DNA of 8,454 bases from Bacteroidota bacterium (GTDB lineage Bacteria; Bacteroidota; Bacteroidia; Flavobacteriales; Flavobacteriaceae). Under the pieces are notes generated by a model, which was given only the letters and a program-made list of their open reading frames with translations, did not search any database and was not told where the DNA came from. How positions within the stretch are numbered: position 1 is the first letter of the stretch; every line of letters starts with the position of its first letter. The stretch spans positions 1 to 8,454 of the forward strand of contig SBFL01000135.1 of the NCBI GenBank assembly GCA_006227965.1. The letters are read 5' to 3'. The position numbers and the translations under genes are program-made. Below are positions 1-7,315 of the stretch, one piece after another.

Positions 1-1134
1 GATACCGGCGAGATCGCAGACTGTGGGCATCACATCCCAGAATGCAGATGCGTGGCCGCTGATGCTTCCCGGCTCTATGGTGCCTTTCCACCGGGCGATC
101 ATGGGCACACGGATCCCTCCTTCGTAAAAACTCCCTTTTCCTCCCCGCCAGGGAACATTGCTGTTAAAACGATCATTAAATGTCAACGTGGAAGCACCTC
201 CATTGTCACTGGAGAATATGATCAGGGTGTTTTCTTCCAGACCCAATTCCTGCAGTTTATTTACTAATTTTCCGACATCCTTATCCAGGTAAGTTATCAT
301 GGCGGCATATCCCTTGTGCTCTTCACTCCAGTCTTCGTTCTCGTATGGTGCAAAAGAAGGAATGTCGGAAGCCCATTTACCTTCCGGGGCTTCCCCGTTC
401 ACGTGTGGAATAATGGAAGGCAGGTATAAAAAGAAAGGTCTGTCTTTGTTTTCTTCAATGAATGAGATGGCTTTAGCCGTGAAAAGCTCCTGGGAAAACT
501 GATTGCGCTCTATGGGATAACTCCCCAGTCCTCTGGTCCAGCTGCTGGTGTCGTCCCAGACTACTTTGTTATCCAGGTAAACCTTTTCATCGTTCTCCAT
601 CAGGTACTCAGGACAGTGGTTGTGTGCCAGGATCTGACAAAGGTAGCCGTAGTAATAATCAAAACCCTGTTTCAGGGGATTGCCCGAGTTACTTTCCACA
701 CCCAGTCCCCACTTCCCGATCATTGCAGTGGAATAACCTGCCGATTTCAGAAGCGTTGCAATGGTGGTGGTGTTCTCTGCAAGGGGTATCTGTCCGTATG
801 GTTCTGCCTGGTGGTTCCCCCTCACCTGGCTATGGGCCGTGGAAAGTCCGGTCATCAGAACGCATCGTGAGGGTGCGCAAACATTTGTGCCGGCATAATG
901 CCGGGTGAATTTCATGCCTTCAGCAGCAAGCTTATCAAGATTGGGGGTTTTAATGATTTGCTGTCCGTAGCAACCCAGATCGGCATAGCCCAGATCATCG
1001 GCAAGAATATAGATGATATTGGGTTTGCTCTCCTGTACTGGATCGGAGGTGCATGACGATAATAAACAAAGCGAAATAATTCCTGCAACTAATGCAGAAG
1101 AGACTGGTCGAGAACGGAGTTTTATTTTTGTCAT
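1..1134 (-). CDS. S1-family sulfatase lipoprotein, 3' end truncated by the window edge
   Basis: The first 378 residues of a formylglycine-dependent sulfatase (alkaline phosphatase fold) are visible; the C-terminus lies beyond base 1. These enzymes hydrolyse sulfate esters, here probably on a glycan. The N-terminus is basic, then hydrophobic, and ends in the lipobox L-S-S-C with Cys28, so a lipid-anchored, exported protein is likely. Asp46-Asp47 (ILADDLGY) are metal ligands. Cys86 in C-A-P-S-R is the residue converted to formylglycine. Asp310-Asn311 (SSDNGG) and Lys333 complete the metal and sulfate site. The usual GKWH motif reads GKWG (Lys141, Gly143), a variant I recall from one group of bacterial sulfatases, so this gene belongs to a different subtype from its two neighbours. 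The ATG at 1134 is chosen because it gives a complete leader; no strong ribosome binding site precedes it. It follows the glycosidase gene after 193 bases and may have its own promoter. Sulfatase identity is firm; the substrate is unknown. Confidence 0.95.
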   Translation of the reverse strand, partial: MTKIKLRSRPVSSALVAGIISLCLLSSCTSDPVQESKPNIIYILADDLGYADLGCYGQQIIKTPNLDKLAAEGMKFTRHYAGTNVCAPSRCVLMTGLSTAHSQVRGNHQAEPYGQIPLAENTTTIATLLKSAGYSTAMIGKWGLGVESNSGNPLKQGFDYYYGYLCQILAHNHCPEYLMENDEKVYLDNKVVWDDTSSWTRGLGSYPIERNQFSQELFTAKAISFIEENKDRPFFLYLPSIIPHVNGEAPEGKWASDIPSFAPYENEDWSEEHKGYAAMITYLDKDVGKLVNKLQELGLEENTLIIFSSDNGGASTLTFNDRFNSNVPWRGGKGSFYEGGIRVPMIARWKGTIEPGSISGHASAFWDVMPTVCDLAGI

Positions 1135-1183
1135 AGGGCTGAAGTGATTACTCTCAGATAAAAATAAATCTTGCTGTTCAGGT

Positions 1184-1222
1184 AGCTAAATAAGATTTTA
1201 GCTTATACATATACAATCTTAT
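1184..1222 (-). repeat. Two overlapping, mutually exclusive inverted repeats
   Basis: One perfect 8-base pair of arms is ATAAGATT at 1190-1197 and AATCTTAT at 1215-1222, with a 17-base loop. A second perfect 7-base pair is AGCTAAA at 1184-1190 and TTTAGCT at 1197-1203, with a 6-base loop. They share bases 1190 and 1197, and the 1190-1197 arm of the first spans the loop of the second, so in RNA only one could form at a time. Both stems are AT-rich and would be weak. They lie 50 to 88 bases upstream of the sulfatase ATG at 1134. They could be an operator, an RNA leader structure or chance. Confidence 0.4.
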
Positions 1223-1267
1223 CTCTGTGCAATGGTTCTGTTGCTCAGGGAAAAGGCATGAATATTC

Positions 1268-1294
1268 CTCAATATACCGTCTCTATCTCAATAT
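1268..1294 (-). repeat. 8-base direct repeat spaced 19 bases
   Basis: The plus-strand word CTCAATAT occurs at 1268-1275 and again at 1287-1294 (ATATTGAG on the coding strand). The start-to-start spacing of 19 bases is close to two helical turns, as seen for some operators bound by dimeric regulators. The word is short and AT-rich, so chance is a real alternative. Confidence 0.25.
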
Positions 1295-1327
1295 GCTTTG
1301 AAAACTGTAATGGTTATTTTTCTTGCT

Positions 1328-3976
1328 CTATTCCAGGATAAAACTTGCCGGTGCAAATGCCCCCAGTTCAAATACCAGCCTGGAATCCCGAATCTGCAAA
1401 CTCTTTTCCGTCTTCTCACCCCGCAGGTTAACCGGTGTAGCTGTTGCAAATCTGCTCCCTTCAGGCAGCTCCACTGCAAGCTTGCCGGAAACCCCCGCCT
1501 GCTCCCAAACACGAAGCAGCGTCCCTTCACCGTCAGGATTTGAGCCAAAGGCAGTGACCAGCACACCCGGCCGCGAAACACTCAGTCCCCTCCGCTGCGT
1601 GGGCAGCGTGCCCCGGCTTGCATTTGCACTGCCCGTTTGCACGGGATAACGCATCTCCAGTGAAGGGGTGATGAGCGATGTGGCTGCATCGTATTGGTCA
1701 TAGGACCAGATCCGGAAGCGATAGGTCCATTTTCCCTCGTTCCAGAAGCGGTAATTGGTGGTCCACTGGTTGTTGAACAGGTTAAAATAGACAGATGGCT
1801 TCTCAGGAATATAGCTCCGGTCAAATTTCCAGCAGCCCGGAACGCCCAGGCTCACCAGCGGCGTTTCAGGTCCGCATACCCCGACACCCCTGCCCTTCCG
1901 GTCAAATACTGCTACTCCCGTACCGACCGCAGACATAAAGCGGTTGGCTCCGGGGATAATATCCCTGGCCGGATCCAAAATAAACCCGTTCCGGCCTACC
2001 CTGAACTGCGGGTCTTCCACCTTGAAGGGCAGACATATCCAGCCCGCTTCCGGCCAGATATCGGCAGGCTTCTCGATGGTCAGCTTCAGGTCCACATATG
2101 CTGCATCATCATACAGATGGATACGGGTGGTCACCGGGTAAGAGATCTCAGCTTGATCCTCTGCCGCATGCATTACTAAGGTCGTTGTATTGCCGCATCT
2201 TGACCTTTCAAGCCTGCAGTTACCTGCCGTCATGGCCCGGTAGGGCATCTCGGAAGCGGGAGGCAGGTTGGGTTTCCCGATCTGTGCATAGTCCCAGCTA
2301 TAGGTATTCCAGCCTTTTTCATTCTTTTCTCCACGTATGTAGTTCCGGGTATATTCGGCCACCTCATCGGCACTGAACTGTTCGTGAATGTATTGCCCGA
2401 AGCCATATTCCCCTGACGCATCCACCAGCTCCCTGCCGCTGTGTTTATCGATCAGTGAAGCAATGGCACCCCGTTCAGGATCGATTTCTATCCTGAAATG
2501 GGCATTTTCAAAGATTTTCCCTGCCTTTACCGGTCGGGTGGAGGATACGGCCTCCACCGGCAATGCTTTATAGCCACCGGCCGGGATGTCCTTCACCAGT
2601 GAACCATTGATAATGGCATCCCGCTCCCAGGGCAGGGGATTAAAAGCTACCTGGCGATGGCTGACCAGATTCACGGCTTTTGCAAGAGCCTCCAATCCAT
2701 GCTCCAACGAGGTCGATGCATGCTTTCCTGCATTCCGGGCGTATTGGGTATGTTCCTCCCAGGAATGCAGGTGACGGTCGTATTTGCCGGTCTCCAGGTC
2801 CGTCTTCCACCGGTCACCATAAAACCAGTTGCTTACCTGTCCGATGTTGTCTTCTGCAGGAAGGTACCTGCAAACCCAGTCTATCGCGCCGCCCCAGGTA
2901 TGCTCGTAATACAGCATGCTGCTCTCATAGCCATCGGCAATGCTTCCGGTATTATCCATGCTGTCAGCTCCCCATATGCCAAGCTGGGTATGGAGGGCCT
3001 CAGAGGCATAAAGATCCGGCACGGCTTTGCGGGTGAGAATCACCCCATCGGGATTACACATGGGACCATGTATCCATGAATCAGGCATATCTTCACGGAC
3101 CACGGGCAGGTTGCTGAGATCCTCCCCGGCCATCCGATCCCCAAAATCACCTATGGTACCGATACGGATCTTTACCTCGGGCAGCTTCTCCCGAATGGCC
3201 TGGATGTGTTCACGTACCTTTTCCGGGCTGGGTGGCGGCCAGTTGTCGCTGCCCATCATCATGGCGATCCAGGTCCTGTACTTCCAGTCATCCGGTGGGA
3301 AAAGGCTGTTTCCATAGGTAGCACTGTACATGGTCAGCAGGCGGGAGCCGTCGGGGCCTTCCCACCAGAACAGGAAGGGTACCTCAGGCGGTGTACTTCC
3401 CGGATTACATCCCAGGTGCAGGAAGTTTACCCCGGCATGCTTCAGCAAGGTGGGAGTGAACTTTGTATGTGACGGAACATCGGTCATCTTTGCCCCGGTG
3501 GGCAGGGGTTTCCCGGCCTCCCTGGCCAGCTCGGAGGCGTAAACAAGACTTCGGACCATCCCTTCCGGCTCCATCATTTCAACCTGCATGGTAAAGGGCA
3601 GGGCATGCACTGCAAAACGCCCGTCCCGAAAAGCCTGCCTGACGCGCTGGCGGCGCTGGGGAGTCTGCCCCTCCCAATCTTCCAGAATCTTTTTCATGGG
3701 CCAGCCCGGAATGGTCCAGACAAACTGCTGGTCAAGCGGCAGGTCCTTATTTTCATCCACCACCTTCAAGGCTCCATCAATGGTGCCTGTACGGTACCTT
3801 TCTATGGTCTCACTGGCCAGATGCGTGTAGCCAATATCGAAGTGTGATTTATAGACAAGAATGATCTCTTCAAGTTGATGCTCCTGGGCATAAACTGCCA
3901 CACTGCATAACAGCATGATAAGCGCAATGTATACCTCTTTCCCTCTGTGGTTCCAATACTTAAAAAGACTACTCAT
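1328..3976 (-). CDS. Secreted GH38-type glycosidase (alpha-mannosidase-like)
   Basis: This 882-residue protein has an N-terminal signal peptide (hydrophobic core about 15-29, likely cut after VYA30 before Gln31), so it should act in the periplasm or outside. The mature protein opens with a strand and KSHFDIGYTH (His45, Asp47), the GH38 zinc-binding H-x-D motif. DVPSHT places Asp166 where GH38 enzymes have the catalytic nucleophile and zinc ligand. YEHTWGG offers His359 as the last zinc ligand. Later segments match the GH38 C-terminal beta-sandwich: AFNPLPWER near 444-452 and HFRIEIDPERGAIASLIDK near 493-511. Known members are retaining zinc-dependent alpha-mannosidases. The motifs are divergent (HFDIGY rather than H-N/V-D-x-G-W), and the FVWTIPGW segment near 85-92 recalls proteins labelled DUF5054, so another sugar is possible. 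AAAGG seven bases before the ATG supports the start. The gene sits 24 bases after a sulfatase gene, in the same operon. Confidence 0.88.
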   Translation of the reverse strand: MSSLFKYWNHRGKEVYIALIMLLCSVAVYAQEHQLEEIILVYKSHFDIGYTHLASETIERYRTGTIDGALKVVDENKDLPLDQQFVWTIPGWPMKKILEDWEGQTPQRRQRVRQAFRDGRFAVHALPFTMQVEMMEPEGMVRSLVYASELAREAGKPLPTGAKMTDVPSHTKFTPTLLKHAGVNFLHLGCNPGSTPPEVPFLFWWEGPDGSRLLTMYSATYGNSLFPPDDWKYRTWIAMMMGSDNWPPPSPEKVREHIQAIREKLPEVKIRIGTIGDFGDRMAGEDLSNLPVVREDMPDSWIHGPMCNPDGVILTRKAVPDLYASEALHTQLGIWGADSMDNTGSIADGYESSMLYYEHTWGGAIDWVCRYLPAEDNIGQVSNWFYGDRWKTDLETGKYDRHLHSWEEHTQYARNAGKHASTSLEHGLEALAKAVNLVSHRQVAFNPLPWERDAIINGSLVKDIPAGGYKALPVEAVSSTRPVKAGKIFENAHFRIEIDPERGAIASLIDKHSGRELVDASGEYGFGQYIHEQFSADEVAEYTRNYIRGEKNEKGWNTYSWDYAQIGKPNLPPASEMPYRAMTAGNCRLERSRCGNTTTLVMHAAEDQAEISYPVTTRIHLYDDAAYVDLKLTIEKPADIWPEAGWICLPFKVEDPQFRVGRNGFILDPARDIIPGANRFMSAVGTGVAVFDRKGRGVGVCGPETPLVSLGVPGCWKFDRSYIPEKPSVYFNLFNNQWTTNYRFWNEGKWTYRFRIWSYDQYDAATSLITPSLEMRYPVQTGSANASRGTLPTQRRGLSVSRPGVLVTAFGSNPDGEGTLLRVWEQAGVSGKLAVELPEGSRFATATPVNLRGEKTEKSLQIRDSRLVFELGAFAPASFILE

Positions 3977-3983
3977 AATTCTA

Positions 3984-3988
3984 CCTTT
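3984..3988 (-). promoter_or_regulatory. Ribosome binding site of the GH38-type gene
   Basis: On the coding strand AAAGG is followed by seven bases and then the ATG at 3976. It lies in the 24-base gap after the sulfatase stop. It is the clearest Shine-Dalgarno-like match placed directly ahead of a chosen start in the window, and it fixes the start that includes the full signal peptide. Confidence 0.55.
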
Positions 3989-4000
3989 ATGGATATAACA

Positions 4001-5821
4001 CTACTGATTTACATACACGTAATAAGCCGGATGTTCTTTACCCTGCAGGTCTACCAGCCATGCCTGGATCTCCGTATCTCCCTCTTCCAACTCAATTTCA
4101 AATACCGCTTGTTCATCCTCAGAGTCTATCTCCCTCTCATAGCACTCATTGCCAATGCACAATTTAACCCGATCAGCATGGATGCTTTTACCCTCGCCCA
4201 CCAGGACCGGTCTGTTCTTGCTGTAAATATCCCCCCTGGTTTGTGCTGCTGGTGCTAAAACAATGGGGCAGCTAAGTTCCTTTGGCCAGCGCCGCACCTC
4301 AAAACGGTAAGTGCCATTCCGCACAATGGTAACCGGCCAGTAACCAAAATTTTTGACGCCATTGTTCACATGAGACTGGTTCCATGTCTGGGGTGAATCT
4401 TTTTCCGGGATCCATGCATCACAGGTCAGCCAGGTTTCACTTAGTTCACCCGAGCCTATTTCAGGTCTTTGGACTGCGGATTTCCCTTCCCCGATCTCTA
4501 ACCAGTATTGTTCATATCGCTGCCGGAGGTCTGAAACTATTGCTGGATGTTCCCCGGCCACGTTATTTTCCTGTCCCGGATCAAGTTTTATGTTGTAGAG
4601 TTCATCCCGGTTTACCAGACGCCACTCTTCTGTAGCAACCATTGAATTCTTCCATTTTTCATGTTGCTGGGTGATATTCTGTGAGTGAAGAAACAGGGTC
4701 CTGTCCTTCCAGGCGGTGTCTTGTCCGCTTAATAAATCCTCCCAGCTTTCCCCGCTTAATTCATATTTTGTGTTTCCGGGTGTTTTCAGCCCACACAGAT
4801 CTATCAGTGTCGGCAGCATGTCAATATGGGAGGTCAGCCTGTCAATATCCCTTGCCGTATTCAGGTAAGCTGCGGGCCAGTGGATAAAACAGGGTACCCT
4901 GTGCCCTCCTTCATATACAGAACCTTTGATCCCCCTCATTCCGGCATTGTAAACAGCTCCCCCGCCCGCGGTCCCGTTATCGGTCAGGAAGATCAGGATG
5001 GTATTTTCTGACAGGTCATTGTCCGATAAGTACTTCCGCAGGCGCCCCAGGTTTTCATCAAAACGGGTGATGGTGGCATAAAAATCCACCACAGACCGGC
5101 CCCTTTCATTCTCGAATTGCTGAAGTTCTTCCTCATAGGGATCCCTGGCACCTTCCAGCACGTTCCAGGGTGCATGGGGAACGTTGGTGGCCAGATATAC
5201 AAAAAATGGTTCTTCCTTATTCTTTTCAATGAAGTCAATGGCTTCATGAAAATAGATGTCCGTGCAGAACCCTTCAAATTGCTCCCAGGCTCCGTTCCGC
5301 ATATAGCTGTCATTCATTTTATCGTTGCCCCAGTAATCGCTGGCTGTGCCTGTCCCCCCGTCCCCGTGACCGACCCACTGGTCGAAACCCCGGTCGACGG
5401 GGCGAAAGGGGTAATTCCTCCCCAGGTGCCATTTGCCGAAGTGCCCGGTATGATAGCCTGAAGCCTTGAAATAGTCGGCCATGGTTGTTTCCATTTTATT
5501 CAGATGGTTCCGTCCGTTTATGGTTGTCCGCACATGGGTGAGGTCGGAAAACCTTCCGGTCATCAATGCGGCCCGGGTCGGGGAACAGAAAGGATTGACA
5601 TGAAAATTCGTGAACCGTATGGATTCAGAATGCAGCTCATCAAGATGGGGTGTTCTGATATGGGGGTTGCCGTGACAGGCCAGATCCCCATAACCCTGGT
5701 CGTCGGTCATGATCAGGATCACATTGGGCCTGGATACCTGTACAGACTTCTGCCTGCATCCCTGAAGGAAAATACCTGAAAGCAGAAAGCCCAGCAAAGT
5801 GATCATTGTTAAATTCCTCAT
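4001..5821 (-). CDS. S1-family sulfatase lipoprotein with C-terminal beta-rich extension
   Basis: This is a 606-residue formylglycine-dependent sulfatase. The leader MRNLTMITLLG ends in the lipobox L-Q-G-C (Cys22), so lipidation is likely. Metal ligands Asp40-Asp41 lie in MTDDQGYGD. Cys79 in C-S-P-T-R is the residue to be oxidised to formylglycine; Thr replaces the more usual Ser, as in many Bacteroidota sulfatases. GKWHLG (Lys130, His132), VPHAPW (His216), LTDNG (Asp281, Asn282) and Lys299 complete the active site. After the sulfatase core a region of about 140 residues (464-606), including TYRFEVRRWP, looks like an added beta-sandwich. I chose the ATG at 5821, which overlaps the upstream stop as ATGA. 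The open frame also extends to an ATG at 5884, but that would put 21 polar residues before the leader. A start at 5806 is also possible, with GAGG (5816-5819) nine bases upstream. The overlap implies coupled translation with the preceding sulfatase. Substrate unknown. Confidence 0.95.
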   Translation of the reverse strand: MRNLTMITLLGFLLSGIFLQGCRQKSVQVSRPNVILIMTDDQGYGDLACHGNPHIRTPHLDELHSESIRFTNFHVNPFCSPTRAALMTGRFSDLTHVRTTINGRNHLNKMETTMADYFKASGYHTGHFGKWHLGRNYPFRPVDRGFDQWVGHGDGGTGTASDYWGNDKMNDSYMRNGAWEQFEGFCTDIYFHEAIDFIEKNKEEPFFVYLATNVPHAPWNVLEGARDPYEEELQQFENERGRSVVDFYATITRFDENLGRLRKYLSDNDLSENTILIFLTDNGTAGGGAVYNAGMRGIKGSVYEGGHRVPCFIHWPAAYLNTARDIDRLTSHIDMLPTLIDLCGLKTPGNTKYELSGESWEDLLSGQDTAWKDRTLFLHSQNITQQHEKWKNSMVATEEWRLVNRDELYNIKLDPGQENNVAGEHPAIVSDLRQRYEQYWLEIGEGKSAVQRPEIGSGELSETWLTCDAWIPEKDSPQTWNQSHVNNGVKNFGYWPVTIVRNGTYRFEVRRWPKELSCPIVLAPAAQTRGDIYSKNRPVLVGEGKSIHADRVKLCIGNECYEREIDSEDEQAVFEIELEEGDTEIQAWLVDLQGKEHPAYYVYVNQ

Positions 5822-7302
5822 TCCAATAGTTTTATTTCCGGATTGGGTTCCCTGGGTATGGTTGCGTTTATTGACTTCTGCCATGTCAGAAGTTCGTCCA
5901 GCAAGGAATCCAGGACCACTGTCTCTGTCAAAGCCAGGTTGTTGCTTTCGCCAGGGTCATCCCTGAGATTATACAACTCAATGGCATTGTTACTGGCAAT
6001 ATTGGCGCGGCCGCCATCCAGGCTCCACTCCTCCAGAAACATCATTAGCTTCCAGTCGCCCTTGCGGATCACGCTTACGGGCTCCGCACGGTAATCAGGG
6101 TAATTACGGGTTCCGGTATATTTTGGATTACCTTTCAGGTATGCGGGGAAATGCCAGAAAATGGCACGATCTTCGAGTTCTTCGCTCGTGTTTCCGAAAA
6201 GTTCGGAAACGATGCTTTTTCCGTCAAGCGGGTAGCCCCCCAAATGCTCTTTCATATTCCGAACGCCTGCCAGCTCCAGCATGGTAGGATAGAGATCAAT
6301 GGCCATCACCGGTGTATTGCTTACTGTGCCGGGCTTGATCTTTCCGGGCCAGCGCACCAGGAATGGCACGCGAATTCCACCCTCATAATAGCTGCCTTTC
6401 CAGGAACGAAGTGGTGCCTGTGATCCATGGTCCGCAGGACCCCCATTGTCTGATAAAAATATAACTACTGTCTCCTGATCAATGCCTGATTCCTGAAGTT
6501 TCTCCATAAACATGCCTATGCTTGCATCCAGATCATCCATCATGGCCCCGTAGGCAGGCTGGATGTTGTTGTGGAAAATTCCCTGCTTTTTGTCCATGTA
6601 CCCGGCCAGTGTTTCCGGCCGTGCCATATTCCTGGCATGAACAGCATGATGAGCCATATAGATCAAAAAAGGATTATCCTCCGAAACGCAATCTTCTGCA
6701 AATTTTATGGCTCTTTCGGTATAGGTAAACATCTGTTTGGGATCATCCGGGTTTTCACGAAAAAGATCACCCAAAACTCCGGCGGGATGCTCCAGGACCT
6801 CATCAAATCCCTGCATCTGCGCACTTACCCCACCTTCGTTGCCCGAGCCTTGCCGGTCGTAGCCGCTCACATGCCATTTACCATACATGGCCGTTTTGTA
6901 TCCGGCTTTTTTCATGGCCTCGGCAAAACTAAGCTTCTTTTCATCAAAAGTCTGGTTGTCCACCACCTCACTTAAGGACAACCTGTCCTTATTCTTGTCA
7001 CCCCGGTGGATGGTCCATACGTTATAAAAATTTGTGCGAGGAGTATATTGTCCTGAAAGAATGCAGCACCTGGATGGGGAACAGTTTGCCGCATTTACGT
7101 ATCCGTTGGTAAAGTTTATTCCTTCTCTTGCAATACGATCAATGTTGGGAGTTTCGAAATAATCGCTTCCGCCACCCGACCAGTCTTTCCATCCCATATC
7201 ATCAATGAAGAAAATGACGATATTGGGCTTCTCAACAGAAGAATTGCACCCGGAATGGAAAAGCGTGAAAATAATTGTCCATAATATTAATCTTCCTGGC
7301 AT
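5818..7302 (-). CDS. S1-family sulfatase, exported, probable lipoprotein
   Basis: This is a 494-residue formylglycine-dependent sulfatase of usual length. The leader is hydrophobic (residues 5-15) and ends FHSGC with Cys19. His at position -3 departs from the lipobox consensus, so lipidation is likely but less certain than for its neighbours. Asp34-Asp35 (FIDDMGW) bind metal. Cys74 in C-S-P-S-R is the canonical formylglycine site. GKWHVSG (Lys142, His144), AVHARN (His222), LSDNGG (Asp285, Asn286) and Lys302 in WKGSYYEGG are the other active-site elements. The C-terminal subdomain carries RKGDWKLMMF and IELYNLRDDPGESNNLA (about 415-459), standard for S1 enzymes. The ATG at 7302 lies 13 bases after the upstream stop with only a weak GGA before it. 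The stop overlaps the next sulfatase by four bases. It would remove a sulfate ester from a glycan; position and sugar cannot be told from sequence. Confidence 0.96.
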   Translation of the reverse strand: MPGRLILWTIIFTLFHSGCNSSVEKPNIVIFFIDDMGWKDWSGGGSDYFETPNIDRIAREGINFTNGYVNAANCSPSRCCILSGQYTPRTNFYNVWTIHRGDKNKDRLSLSEVVDNQTFDEKKLSFAEAMKKAGYKTAMYGKWHVSGYDRQGSGNEGGVSAQMQGFDEVLEHPAGVLGDLFRENPDDPKQMFTYTERAIKFAEDCVSEDNPFLIYMAHHAVHARNMARPETLAGYMDKKQGIFHNNIQPAYGAMMDDLDASIGMFMEKLQESGIDQETVVIFLSDNGGPADHGSQAPLRSWKGSYYEGGIRVPFLVRWPGKIKPGTVSNTPVMAIDLYPTMLELAGVRNMKEHLGGYPLDGKSIVSELFGNTSEELEDRAIFWHFPAYLKGNPKYTGTRNYPDYRAEPVSVIRKGDWKLMMFLEEWSLDGGRANIASNNAIELYNLRDDPGESNNLALTETVVLDSLLDELLTWQKSINATIPREPNPEIKLLE

Positions 7303-7315
7303 AATATATCCGGTT

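Larger units (their letters stand above)
1135..1327 (-). other. AT-rich intergenic region, likely 5' region of the left-hand sulfatase gene
   Basis: This is the only sizeable gap among the five genes and is visibly richer in A and T than the flanking coding sequence. It holds two overlapping inverted repeats (1184-1222) and an 8-base direct repeat (1268-1294). I looked on the minus strand for the Bacteroidota promoter pattern (TTTG near -33, TAnnTTTG near -7). Only a weak -7 candidate, TATTTTTA at about 1160-1167, was found, without a convincing -33 partner. No GC-rich stem followed by a T-run was seen after the glycosidase stop. A promoter or regulatory leader here is plausible but not demonstrated. 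Confidence 0.35.

Noticed and set aside
1288..1581. 97-codon minus-strand frame running past the glycosidase stop
   Set aside because: It is an alternative frame of the GH38-type C-terminus with no recognisable features; the glycosidase frame encodes sequence consistent with the family up to its stop.
1694..2179. 161-codon open frame on the plus strand
   Set aside because: It lies wholly inside the GH38-type gene on the opposite strand, has no recognisable domain, and is explained by stop-poor antisense frames of GC-richer coding DNA.
2657..3079. 140-codon open frame on the plus strand
   Set aside because: It is antisense to the GH38-type gene and has no domain, leader or ribosome binding site.
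5822..5884. In-frame upstream ATG at 5884 adding 21 residues to the second sulfatase
   Set aside because: The added residues are polar and would precede a complete lipoprotein leader, and the extension overlaps the end of the upstream sulfatase by 67 bases; the ATGA overlap at 5821 is the better start.
6571..6975. 134-codon open frame on the plus strand
   Set aside because: It is antisense to the middle sulfatase, whose protein is clearly real; the translated sequence has no family features.
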